Assembly (NCBI RefSeq): GCF_000317225.1
Contig: NZ_AJLL01000090.1
Coordinates: 62,001 to 126,000 of the forward strand
Source of the DNA: Fischerella thermalis PCC 7521
Lineage (GTDB): Bacteria; Cyanobacteriota; Cyanobacteriia; Cyanobacteriales; Nostocaceae
DNA: 64,000 nucleotides
Direction of reading: 5' to 3'
Under the pieces are notes generated by a model, which made no database searches, was not told the DNA's origin, and saw only the letters and a program-made list of their open reading frames with translations. How positions within the stretch are numbered: position 1 is the first letter of the stretch; each line of letters begins with the position of its first letter. A program made the translations under genes and the position numbers. Below are positions 56,212 to 64,000 of this stretch, piece after piece.

Positions 56212-57264
56212 CTAAGTAAACTCGATAGTATCCACGAAACTAATAATCTGCTGCTTAAGATTTTCGGCTTCTTGTTTGACACTCTTAGGAGTCTCACCAT
56301 CACAAAAGCTGCGTTGGCTACTGACTATATACAAGAAGTCTCCATCAATAAATGCTAATAGTCCTCGATAGGCATCACATTTAACGGCAGTACCATTGTT
56401 CCCTGTTTTGGGAACTGTTGAACCTTCGGGCATATTCACTAATGCAAAGTAAGCGCCCTCTAATATATCTGGTAGGTATTGCGTGTGATCCACGGAAGCA
56501 TCCGGTAAATTGGATGCGATCGCACTAGGTACATACTTATTCAAAAGAATAGACCTTAAATATTCCTCCTGTCCCACAGCTTCCATGTCATCCATTTGTT
56601 GAGTAGGCAGGGGACTATAATCGATTCGGAATAAGGAACCAAGATCATCAGAAAAAGTCACTACTCCTTCTTGAGTATCAATTCTAGCACCCTGTTCTAG
56701 GCTAGATGGAACAGGGACTGCAAAATTACCAGCAGGTGACTCATATATTTGCTGGCTAGACATTGATTCTAGTAATGGTTCATTGTCTTCATCGAGTAAT
56801 TCTTCGTCTTCTGCTTCTTCAAAAGCGGTAATAACTTCGTCTACAATTTTCTTTGCTTCTTCATCTTCTAGTTCTAAGGCTTGTTGTAGTTTCTTGAGTA
56901 GAGTTGCTTTCCCTCTGGGGATACGCAGTTCTTCTTCATCCACCAGCATACTCACCCCCGCAGCAAAAGCATCTGGTATTAGTTCATCATCCAAGGATTC
57001 ATAAGCAGTATTAAAAAGTGTTCCGACTCCTTCATCTTCAGCAAGCGCTAGTAGTTTATCGATCATTTCTAGTAATTCATCATCGGAATATTCGTCAAAA
57101 ACCTCAAACCCCCAGAGAATATCCGTTAATAGATCTGCATCCACATCTTCTATGGAAGAATCAGCAATCGCAGTCACAATAGCGACTGCTGCGACTGCTT
57201 CATTGGGAGTGAGTGATTCTTCCAATACCTCTTCTGATTCAAAAAATTTATCGTACTTACCCAT
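56212..57264 (-). CDS. TerB-like acidic protein with unassigned C-terminal domain
   Basis: The product is 350 residues from ATG 57264; GGAGG 7 bases before it decides this start over 57306. The N-terminal half (about 12-150) is helical and very acidic: NEAVAAVAIVTAIADSSIED, ADLLTDILWGFEVFDEYSDD, LIPDAFAAGVSMLVDEEELR. This is the pattern of TerB-like domains, linked to stress or metal responses. Residues 140-180 are Glu/Asp-rich. The C-terminal half (about 180-350) is mixed alpha/beta (IYESPAGNFAVPVPSSLEQG; YLPDILEGAYFALVNMPEG) with two Cys (VKCDAY, RSFCDG) and was not recognised. No signal peptide is present. Confidence 0.75.
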   Translation of the reverse strand: MGKYDKFFESEEVLEESLTPNEAVAAVAIVTAIADSSIEDVDADLLTDILWGFEVFDEYSDDELLEMIDKLLALAEDEGVGTLFNTAYESLDDELIPDAFAAGVSMLVDEEELRIPRGKATLLKKLQQALELEDEEAKKIVDEVITAFEEAEDEELLDEDNEPLLESMSSQQIYESPAGNFAVPVPSSLEQGARIDTQEGVVTFSDDLGSLFRIDYSPLPTQQMDDMEAVGQEEYLRSILLNKYVPSAIASNLPDASVDHTQYLPDILEGAYFALVNMPEGSTVPKTGNNGTAVKCDAYRGLLAFIDGDFLYIVSSQRSFCDGETPKSVKQEAENLKQQIISFVDTIEFT

Positions 57265-57643
57265 GATTTTTCCTCCGTTGTCTGGTGTTATTGGGTAGTT
57301 TACCAATGCCTGAAGTCATTAGTCTTTAATTGTTAGACTCAAATAGAAAATGACTTATAAGTAGTAATAATTGAATTTGTAGGTTAATAACCCATTCTTA
57401 ATCTTCTTACAAACCATCAATCACTAAACTTTATATGGACATACTATGTTCAGCAAAGGTCTTGCCGTAAGTTATACCATTAATGAAAGGGTAAGGTGGA
57501 GTTCTCTCAAGGAAAATCGAGGTGTTCGCACAGTGGGGATTAGGTGCAAAGGGCAGGTTGAAAGAAATGGAATCCCTTGCCCTTTAACCTTTACCCTACC
57601 TCTTGAAAAATTGCTTCTGCAAGAGGTCTAAGGAATAACTGTA
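57265..57643. other. Intergenic region
   Basis: No credible gene. AAAGGGCAGG (57549-57558) and CCTTGCCCTTT (57579-57589) form a hairpin like the GGGGTAAGG/CCTTTACCCC element after mltA, followed by AACCTTTACCC. The open frame at 57446-57631 runs through this repeat and is not accepted. Confidence 0.45.
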
Positions 57644-58873
57644 CTACTCATTTTTAGTTTCTAGAAAACGTTGGGCAATATCTTTGTAGAAATTTGGATC
57701 TGTCCAGTAACCTAAATGTGCTTTTTCTCCCCAGTAAGTTTCATATTCCAGCAAAACGTTATCTAAACTGTTGTAATAATCTAAATGACCACTGATCGGA
57801 TCTTGTAAATGATAATAATTGACCCAACGGACTTGTTCTAGTTGACATTCGACTGGATTTTTAGTCAAGTATGGAGTTATCTGAATATATAAAGGCTTCA
57901 CACGAAAAGAATTTAAGTGTTCTAAAATTCTCTGTCTAATATATTGATGTTGCTGTGCCATTTCTCTAAAGAAAAAAGCAATTTTATCTAATGGAGATGC
58001 AAAAGTGATTAAGCCTGTAATTTTATCAACTAGTAAGCTTTTGCCTTTATCTTTGGATAGACTTGCTTCTATGCATAAAAGATTTAAGGTATCGTAAGCA
58101 ATACAGCTACCGAGAGAATGCCCAGCTATGATTACTTGATCATAATTTGCTTCTTTATCTTTGAGAATAGCTTTCAGCAATGCTAATGATTCTGCTAGTA
58201 TTTGTCCACGAATTTTATGATAAGGAGATTTTACATTAGTAGTTGTGTAGATAGCAACATCTCCCACAAAATTAACTAGCAAGGGAGTAACTATTTTTCT
58301 ACTCAATTTCCAAGCTGGTTGAAGAAATTGACCATGCAGAAATGGACTTAATAACAGCAGTAATATACAAACAATCAATCGTAGCCAAGGATATACTATA
58401 TTAAATAGACGTAAAAATATAGTTAGCCAACGTAAGCGATATTTAAAAAATTTCTTCCATTTATTTTCTTTCAAAATTTCGTCTAATTTATCTTGATTTT
58501 CCTCTCGACTATAAAAGGCGATCGTCCCTTGTAGTGTCTGTTCTGTCCATTGTAATACTTCCGGTACACTAATTTTATTTTCCGTATCAGCTGCCCAGTA
58601 ATATTCATGAATATCTATAAAATCATCTGGTTGAAGTTCAGCAGAACTAACACGTACAAAGCTTTCTATCCAAGGATTGCCATTTGGTAATCTTCGCTTA
58701 GCAATTAAGTGTTCTAACTTGATAGGTAAACTTTGCCCTTCATAGTGTTTGATTAAATTTTGAGCAAAATAATCTACTGTTTCATAAGGTATTTGTTCAC
58801 CTACGCCGTGGATAATCATAAATGCCGTACGCCCTTGAGGAAATTTAACTTTGTTATCTTGGTTATTTATCAT
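57644..58873 (-). CDS. Membrane-associated alpha/beta hydrolase-like protein
   Basis: The product is 409 residues. MIIHGVGEQIPYETV near the start is the oxyanion-type loop of some lipase-like hydrolases; the nucleophile Ser253 lies in VIIAGHSLGSCIAYD. A later acidic residue in FASPLDKIAF and His in SGHLDYYNSL are candidate partners. A hydrophobic segment (about 155-178) sits between the loop and the nucleophile, which suggests membrane association or a lid. The enzyme class is likely lipase or esterase, but no substrate can be named. It lies after a 337-base repeat-bearing gap and is divergent from ppsA. Confidence 0.75.
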   Translation of the reverse strand: MINNQDNKVKFPQGRTAFMIIHGVGEQIPYETVDYFAQNLIKHYEGQSLPIKLEHLIAKRRLPNGNPWIESFVRVSSAELQPDDFIDIHEYYWAADTENKISVPEVLQWTEQTLQGTIAFYSREENQDKLDEILKENKWKKFFKYRLRWLTIFLRLFNIVYPWLRLIVCILLLLLSPFLHGQFLQPAWKLSRKIVTPLLVNFVGDVAIYTTTNVKSPYHKIRGQILAESLALLKAILKDKEANYDQVIIAGHSLGSCIAYDTLNLLCIEASLSKDKGKSLLVDKITGLITFASPLDKIAFFFREMAQQHQYIRQRILEHLNSFRVKPLYIQITPYLTKNPVECQLEQVRWVNYYHLQDPISGHLDYYNSLDNVLLEYETYWGEKAHLGYWTDPNFYKDIAQRFLETKNE

Positions 58874-59582
58874 AAATCAATAGAATGAGTAAGTTATTGT
58901 ATTTATTGAGTTGTTGATTGATTGTGAAAGTAAATATCTGACCTTACATATAAGATATTTTTAGTTAATTTTAAATTTCTACTCTAGGGTATATGAAGTA
59001 ATCTTTGTGATTTAGTCTTACTCCCTATTTTACGTAATGTCAAACATCTATTAAGCTACAATCAGTAATAAACTTAATGATTATCATAAATCAAAAAAAG
59101 TAGCTATTTTTAGTAATAAGTGGTTACAATGTGTAACTAATGTATTTGTAAATGCTAATTATGCATTTTTTCTTGCAAGAATTTCAATTATGTGATTATA
59201 GATTTCTGTTAAATACTCAAACACATAAGCTACCAACCAGATAAGAGACTATTTATCAAGATGATTTATATGTATATACAGCATGGATAAATGTCATTTC
59301 GGATTTAAGCTTGAGGTAAATTGAGTGGAAGAGGGAAACTTAGAATCAGTTATTAGCAATTATCTATTACCGGGTGACGTGACCTTTCATCCATAATTTA
59401 TCAAATGCAAAATTAAACTATAAGCTTAAATAATATTTGTTCTATAACTTTGGATATAGTGATCCCCAATAAAATATGGAGTAAATTACGAAATATAAAG
59501 AGACTGATTATGATATATCGATAAACTCAATTACTTATGATGATTGAGTAGAAATCAAAGAATTTACTAGGAGTAAATACTA
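58874..59582. other. Divergent intergenic region upstream of ppsA
   Basis: 709 A/T-rich bases without a gene. GTTACA-ATG-TGTAAC (59123-59137... arms 59123-59128 and 59132-59137) is a small perfect palindrome that could be an operator, about 450 bases before ppsA. TAGGAG at 59568-59573 is the ppsA ribosome site. Confidence 0.4.
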
Positions 59583-62081
59583 GTGTCTACGGTTATAAAA
59601 GAAACTTCTCACATAACTACCAAAGAACGCTCGCTCATTCTCTGGTTCAATGAAATTGGTATTAATGACATACAGCTAGTTGGTGGAAAAAATGCATCTT
59701 TGGGTGAGATGATTCAGCAGTTAACACCTAAAGGTGTGAATGTGCCAATGGGGTTTGCAACCACTGCTTATGCTTATCGCTATTTCATCGAGTCTGCTGG
59801 GTTAGAAGTGCAGTTGCGCGAATTGTTTGCTGACTTGGATGTTGATAATGTCAATAATTTACGAGAACGAGGTAAAAAAGCGCGATCGCTACTAATCCAC
59901 ACACCATTTCCACCAGAATTGCGAGATGCGATCGCCCAAGCATATCAAACTCTGTGTCAACAGTATTATATGGATACAGATGTAGCGGTTCGTTCTAGTG
60001 CTACCGCCGAAGATTTACCTGATGCTAGTTTTGCTGGACAACAAGAAACCTACCTCAATGTCACCACAACTGCGGGAGTTTTAGCAGCTTGTCACAAATG
60101 CTTTGCTTCTTTATTTACTGATCGCGCAATTTCTTATCGTCACATTAAAGGCTTCGATCACTTTAACATTGCTCTCGCCGTCGGTGTACAGAAAATGGTG
60201 CGTTCTGATTTAGCATCTGCTGGGGTAATGTTCACCATTGAAACCGAGACAGGTTTCAAAGATGCAGCACTAATTACAGCTGCCTATGGTTTAGGAGAAA
60301 ATGTTGTCCAAGGGGCAGTTAATCCTGATGAATATTATGTTTTTAAACCGACATTAAAAGCGGGATTCCGCTCAATTATTGATAAAAAATTGGGCAGCAA
60401 AGAATTAAAAATGATTTATGATGACGGCTCTAAATTTACAAAAAATGTCCTAGTTACAACTAGCGAAAAAAATAAATTTGCCCTTACAGATGATGAGATT
60501 TTACAACTAGGACGTTGGGCCTGTTTAATTGAAGACCATTATTCCCAAGTTCACGGTGTCTACACTCCGATGGACATTGAGTGGGCAAAAGATGGCATTA
60601 CCAACGATTTATTTGTTGTGCAAGCACGTCCAGAAACAGTGCAATCTCAGAAAAGCCAGAATGTGTTGCGGACTTACAGACTCCGATTGGGAGATGGGGA
60701 GGTTGGGAGTTGGGGAGGTGAACAGAAACTTTCACCCCATCCCCTAGTAACGGGACGGGCTGTTGGTTCGGCTATTAGTCAAGGTAAAGCACGAGTAATT
60801 TCCGAAGTCAGTAAAATTGACCAATTCCAACCAGGGGAAGTTTTGGTAACAGATAGAACAGACCCTGATTGGGAACCAATAATGAAGCACGCACGTGCAA
60901 TTATCACGAATTCTGGGGGACGCACGTGTCACGCCGCAATTATTGCTAGGGAACTTGGTGTACCTGCTATTGTCGGATGTGGCAATGCTACAGAAGTGAT
61001 CAAAACTGGTCAAGAGGTGACAGTTTCTTGTGCTGAGGGAGAAGAAGGAAAAGTTTACCCAGGATTACTACCTTTCGATGTGCAAGAAGTTGCTTTGGAA
61101 GACTTACCTCATACCCGCACCCAAATTTTAATGAATGTAGGTAATCCCCAGGAAGCTTTTAGTTTATCTGCTATTCCCAACGATGGGGTTGGTTTGGCGC
61201 GGACTGAATTTATTATTGCCAATCATATTCAAACTCATCCGATGGCATTGATTAAATATGACCAAGTAAAAGACCAATTTGTCAAAGAAAAAATAGGAGA
61301 AATTACTGCTCTTTATGATGACAAACCGCAGTATTTTGTCGATAAATTAGCCCAAGGGATTGGCAGAATTGCAGCAGCATTTTATCCCAAACCAGTAATT
61401 GTGAGAATGTCAGATTTTAAAAGTAATGAGTATGCCAATTTACTCGGTGGTAGACAATTTGAACCCAAAGAAGAAAACCCCATGCTAGGTTGGCGAGGAG
61501 CAGCCCGCTATTATGATCAAGGGTATCGCGAAGCTTTTGCTTTAGAGTGTCAGGCGATTAAAAGAGTCCGGGAAGAAATGGGTTTAGTGAACATTATCCC
61601 CATGATTCCTTTTTGTCGCACTCCCGATGAAGGACGGTTAGTGTTGGCAGAAATGGCAAAAAATGGTCTAAAACAGGGTGAAAATGGCTTGCAAGTTTAT
61701 GTGATGTGCGAATTGCCTAATAATGTCATAATGGCCGAGGAGTTTGCTGAGGTATTTGATGGTTTTTCGATTGGTTCTAATGACCTAACTCAGTTAGCAC
61801 TAGGAATAGACAGAGATTCAGCGTTAGTAGCACGGTTGTTTGATGAACGCAGTCAGGGGGTAAAGCGGATGGTGAAAATGGCGATCGCTGCTGCGAAAAA
61901 GCATAATCGCAAAATAGGTATTTGCGGACAAGCACCCAGTGATTACCCAGAATTTGCTCAGTTTTTGGTGGAACAAGGAATTGATTCAATCAGTCTAAAC
62001 CCTGATTCTGTGTTGAAGACCATGCTAGAAGTGGCGAAAGTAGAGGGATTAGGGAGGGGTGATGGGGAGATAGGGAGGTGA
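59583..62081 (+). CDS. ppsA: Phosphoenolpyruvate synthase
   Basis: The product is 832 residues from GTG 59583, with TAGGAG about 9 bases before it. The nucleotide-binding domain (about 20-355) has LVGGKNASLGEMIQ and SSATAEDLPDASFAGQQET. The swivelling phosphohistidine domain (about 390-480) has His450 in GGRTCHAAIIARELGVPAI. The PEP-binding barrel (about 500-815) has GVGLARTEFII, MLGWRGAARYYD and GICGQAPSDYPEFAQFLVEQ. It makes PEP from pyruvate with ATP going to AMP. A Gly-rich in-frame stretch (about 366-386; RLGDGEVGSWGGEQ) lies between the first two domains, and the C-terminus GLGRGDGEIGR is of the same kind; both look like repeat insertions. Confidence 0.95.
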   Translation: MSTVIKETSHITTKERSLILWFNEIGINDIQLVGGKNASLGEMIQQLTPKGVNVPMGFATTAYAYRYFIESAGLEVQLRELFADLDVDNVNNLRERGKKARSLLIHTPFPPELRDAIAQAYQTLCQQYYMDTDVAVRSSATAEDLPDASFAGQQETYLNVTTTAGVLAACHKCFASLFTDRAISYRHIKGFDHFNIALAVGVQKMVRSDLASAGVMFTIETETGFKDAALITAAYGLGENVVQGAVNPDEYYVFKPTLKAGFRSIIDKKLGSKELKMIYDDGSKFTKNVLVTTSEKNKFALTDDEILQLGRWACLIEDHYSQVHGVYTPMDIEWAKDGITNDLFVVQARPETVQSQKSQNVLRTYRLRLGDGEVGSWGGEQKLSPHPLVTGRAVGSAISQGKARVISEVSKIDQFQPGEVLVTDRTDPDWEPIMKHARAIITNSGGRTCHAAIIARELGVPAIVGCGNATEVIKTGQEVTVSCAEGEEGKVYPGLLPFDVQEVALEDLPHTRTQILMNVGNPQEAFSLSAIPNDGVGLARTEFIIANHIQTHPMALIKYDQVKDQFVKEKIGEITALYDDKPQYFVDKLAQGIGRIAAAFYPKPVIVRMSDFKSNEYANLLGGRQFEPKEENPMLGWRGAARYYDQGYREAFALECQAIKRVREEMGLVNIIPMIPFCRTPDEGRLVLAEMAKNGLKQGENGLQVYVMCELPNNVIMAEEFAEVFDGFSIGSNDLTQLALGIDRDSALVARLFDERSQGVKRMVKMAIAAAKKHNRKIGICGQAPSDYPEFAQFLVEQGIDSISLNPDSVLKTMLEVAKVEGLGRGDGEIGR

Positions 62082-62154
62082 GGAGTGTAGGGAGTGTGAC
62101 AACGACCAACAAACAACCACCAACCACCAACAACTAACAAATGACTAATGACCA

Positions 62155-63624
62155 ATGACTAAAAAGTGGTTTTGGATAGGCATTGTAGGTATATTTCTTC
62201 TATCACTTTCCCTGCGATTTTGGGGATTAGGGAGATTTGGTCATCTTGTTTTTGATGAAGTTTACTATGCTAAATTCGGCAGTAACTATCTCACCCACAC
62301 TCCATTTTTTGATGGTCATCCGCCTTTAGGTAAGCTGATAATTGCTTTGGGAATGTGGATTAGCGATCGCATTCCCTGGTGGAAAGATCAAGTCAATGGG
62401 TTAACAGGTTCATTGCGCCCGGCTTGGAGTTATCGTTGGATTAATGCTCTGTTTGGCTCATTTATTCCCTTAATTATCACAGGAATTGCTTATCAATTAA
62501 GCCAGCGTCGTAGTTTTGCTTTACTGGCAGGTTTGTTTACAGCTTGTGACGGTATATTTATTGTCGAGTCTCGCTATGCTCTGATCAATATATATATAGT
62601 TGTCTTTGGGTTACTAGGACAATTGTTGTTCTTATTAGCATTGGCAAACCATAGACAACAGCGCAGGTTTTACCTAGTATTAGCTGGCGTTGCTTTTGGT
62701 GCTTCTGCTGCGACAAAATGGAACGGTTTGTGGTTTCTTCTGGGTACTTATCTGATCTGGATTTTTGCCTGGGGATGGAAAATAATAGGAATAATTAGTA
62801 ATGCAAATAATTCCAGAGAAAGCCATAATTTGTGGGAAAGTGAACCAGAAAAATCTCCATTACAAAACTTGACGCAGCTAAATGTTATTAGCTTTGGATT
62901 TTATTTAGGAATTATCCCAGTATTAATCTATAGTTTGATTTGGATTCCTCATTTATTAATAGATAAAAGATATAATTTTCTCCAAGTTCATCAACAAATT
63001 TTGTTGTTTCATGAACGTTTAGGTGGTAACAGTCCCACAGTCCACCCTTACTGTGCTGCTTGGTATAAATGGCCCTTGTTGACTCGACCAATGGCGTATT
63101 TATATGAAACAGCAACTAGTCTCAAAGAACCTCTACCTGTAGTCGGTCCACCTTTGCCAAAAGGTTTTGGTCAAGTCATCTATGATGTCCATGCAATGGG
63201 AAATCCCTTTTTGTGGTGGTTTGGTGTCATTGCTCTTGTATTGTTATTAATAATGTTGGGATGGCAAGCTGTAAATTTTCTGGTTAAGAAAAAGCGTTTT
63301 ACCACCACACCAACGCTTTCTGTTGATACCTGGATTGCTTTATATTTAGTTTTAAATTATGCTGCCAATTTGCTGCCTTGGGTAGGGGTAACTCGCTGTC
63401 TTTTTATTTATCACTACATGACAGCTGTTGTGTTCGCATTTATGGCGATCGCTTGGTTTGTAGATCAATGTCTTGGCAGTTATTATAAGCTACTCCGGGC
63501 TGTGGGCGTTACGATTACTTTTATGATTTTGACGGCTTTCGTTTTCTGGCTACCGCTTTATTTAGCTTTACCTCTTTCGCCTCATGGCTATAAATTGCGG
63601 ATGTGGTTTAGTTCTTGGATTTAG
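62155..63624 (+). CDS. GT39 (PMT-type) dolichyl/polyprenyl-phosphate-mannose protein mannosyltransferase
   Basis: The product is 489 residues with about ten membrane helices. The first outside loop has FDEVYYAKFG with Asp34-Glu35 and FFDGHPPLGKL, the catalytic and donor-binding hallmark of the PMT/GT39 family. Later features are SRYALINIYIVVFGLLGQLL, SAATKWNGLWFLLGTYLIW and a C-terminal cluster of helices. The family moves a sugar from a lipid-phosphate carrier to proteins outside the membrane; the bacterial substrate here is unknown. It follows ppsA by 73 bases of repeat sequence, so co-transcription is possible but not certain. Confidence 0.9.
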   Translation: MTKKWFWIGIVGIFLLSLSLRFWGLGRFGHLVFDEVYYAKFGSNYLTHTPFFDGHPPLGKLIIALGMWISDRIPWWKDQVNGLTGSLRPAWSYRWINALFGSFIPLIITGIAYQLSQRRSFALLAGLFTACDGIFIVESRYALINIYIVVFGLLGQLLFLLALANHRQQRRFYLVLAGVAFGASAATKWNGLWFLLGTYLIWIFAWGWKIIGIISNANNSRESHNLWESEPEKSPLQNLTQLNVISFGFYLGIIPVLIYSLIWIPHLLIDKRYNFLQVHQQILLFHERLGGNSPTVHPYCAAWYKWPLLTRPMAYLYETATSLKEPLPVVGPPLPKGFGQVIYDVHAMGNPFLWWFGVIALVLLLIMLGWQAVNFLVKKKRFTTTPTLSVDTWIALYLVLNYAANLLPWVGVTRCLFIYHYMTAVVFAFMAIAWFVDQCLGSYYKLLRAVGVTITFMILTAFVFWLPLYLALPLSPHGYKLRMWFSSWI

Positions 63625-64000
63625 ATTTGTAGATTCGACCGCAATTTACTTACGGGCGATATTGTGGCTATACCCAATAGTTTGTGATTATAACGAACAC
63701 CGATGCACACAGATAAACACAGATGTTTTATCTATATGCATTTGTGTTTAGATTTTCTGTTATTACGCCTCTAGAGTAAGTATTTGAAAAGCATTTAATA
63801 AATAATAAATAATTGAAATAAAAGTTATCAAAAGTCAATTAAAATACATATTTTATAGGTGTAACAATAAACTACTTTTAATCTTTTTTAGCTAAATACT
63901 TTTGTTCTGTTTGTTAGACTGAGAACGCAATGTGATTGGGAAGTACTGTAAAAGCAGATAAGGAAGTCAAAAGTCTATCTTTCAAGGAAAATTTTCTGTC
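63625..64000. other. Intergenic end of the window
   Basis: No gene. GAACACCGATGCACACAGAT (63695-63714) and AAACACAGATG (63715-63725) belong to the CACAGATG repeat class seen at 29707 and 33956. The rest is A/T-rich. Confidence 0.5.

Noticed and set aside
56783-57004. A Ser-rich open frame on the plus strand
   Set aside because: It is the antisense of the Glu/Asp-rich part of the TerB-like gene.
57446-57631. A 61-codon open frame
   Set aside because: It crosses a repeat hairpin (AAAGGGCAGG / CCTTGCCCTTT) and has no recognisable protein pattern.

Overview
The window looks like chromosomal DNA of a filamentous, probably heterocyst-forming cyanobacterium (Nostocales); the genus cannot be fixed from sequence alone. 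The reasons are the very frequent HIP1 octamer GCGATCGC, the cyanobacterial clock kinase SasA, an NblB-type HEAT protein, DUF1816, two LEVG-type PEP-CTERM proteins, huge PAS/GAF hybrid kinases, two eukaryotic-type Ser/Thr kinases, and heptameric GGTAATT-type tandem repeats between genes. No rRNA, tRNA, CRISPR array, prophage or intact transposase gene was seen.

Layout. 1-6.2 kb: the end of trpD, a convergent aspartic-protease lipoprotein gene that overlaps it, then a forward run of carA, a STAS-domain gene, mrnC, rlmB and a DUF1816 gene. 6.3-10.2 kb (reverse): an alpha/beta hydrolase, two tandem CAP-domain lipoproteins and a DsbA-like protein. 10.4-17.2 kb: a 2264-residue hybrid histidine kinase whose last GAF domain resembles a cyanobacteriochrome. 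17.2-19.6 kb: small proteins, including a Nif11-type peptide. 20-29.6 kb: a Ser/Thr kinase with FHA and SH3 domains, a dnaK-dnaJ pair, an M28 peptidase, a dead DUF2891 gene and a second Ser/Thr kinase. 30-34 kb: a trypsin-like protease and a ClC-CBS-USP protein. 34-38.5 kb: a second hybrid kinase lying against a truncated VOC gene, and a protein with a possible nucleotide-binding (TIR/deoxyribosyltransferase-like) end. 39-42 kb: a small conserved gene, mltA and lpxD (envelope). 42.6-45 kb: two LEVG PEP-CTERM paralogues. 45.5-49.2 kb: nblB-like, CBS pair, M42 peptidase, a class II aldolase relic and an SGNH esterase. 49.6-58.9 kb: SLH lipoprotein, sasA, SPFH protein, tpiA-folP, a TerB-like protein and a membrane hydrolase. 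59.6-63.6 kb: ppsA and a GT39 glycosyltransferase.

Most genes are housekeeping, envelope or signalling genes. The unusual signal lies between and inside them. Two families of short non-coding mobile-looking elements are present, each with two clear copies (22600-22718 and 43679-43844; 41944-42052 and 53136-53237). Low-complexity GGGGAGATGGGG-type sequence, common between genes here, also sits in frame inside at least three large proteins at domain junctions or loops. At least three genes are relics (DUF2891, class II aldolase, VOC), and the second hybrid kinase looks truncated at its 5' end. Together these suggest a genome shaped by repeat spread and short-range deletion. No obvious new multi-gene defence or biosynthetic system was found; the nearest candidates are the TIR/deoxyribosyltransferase-like protein, the orphan Nif11 peptide and the bilin-type GAF domain.
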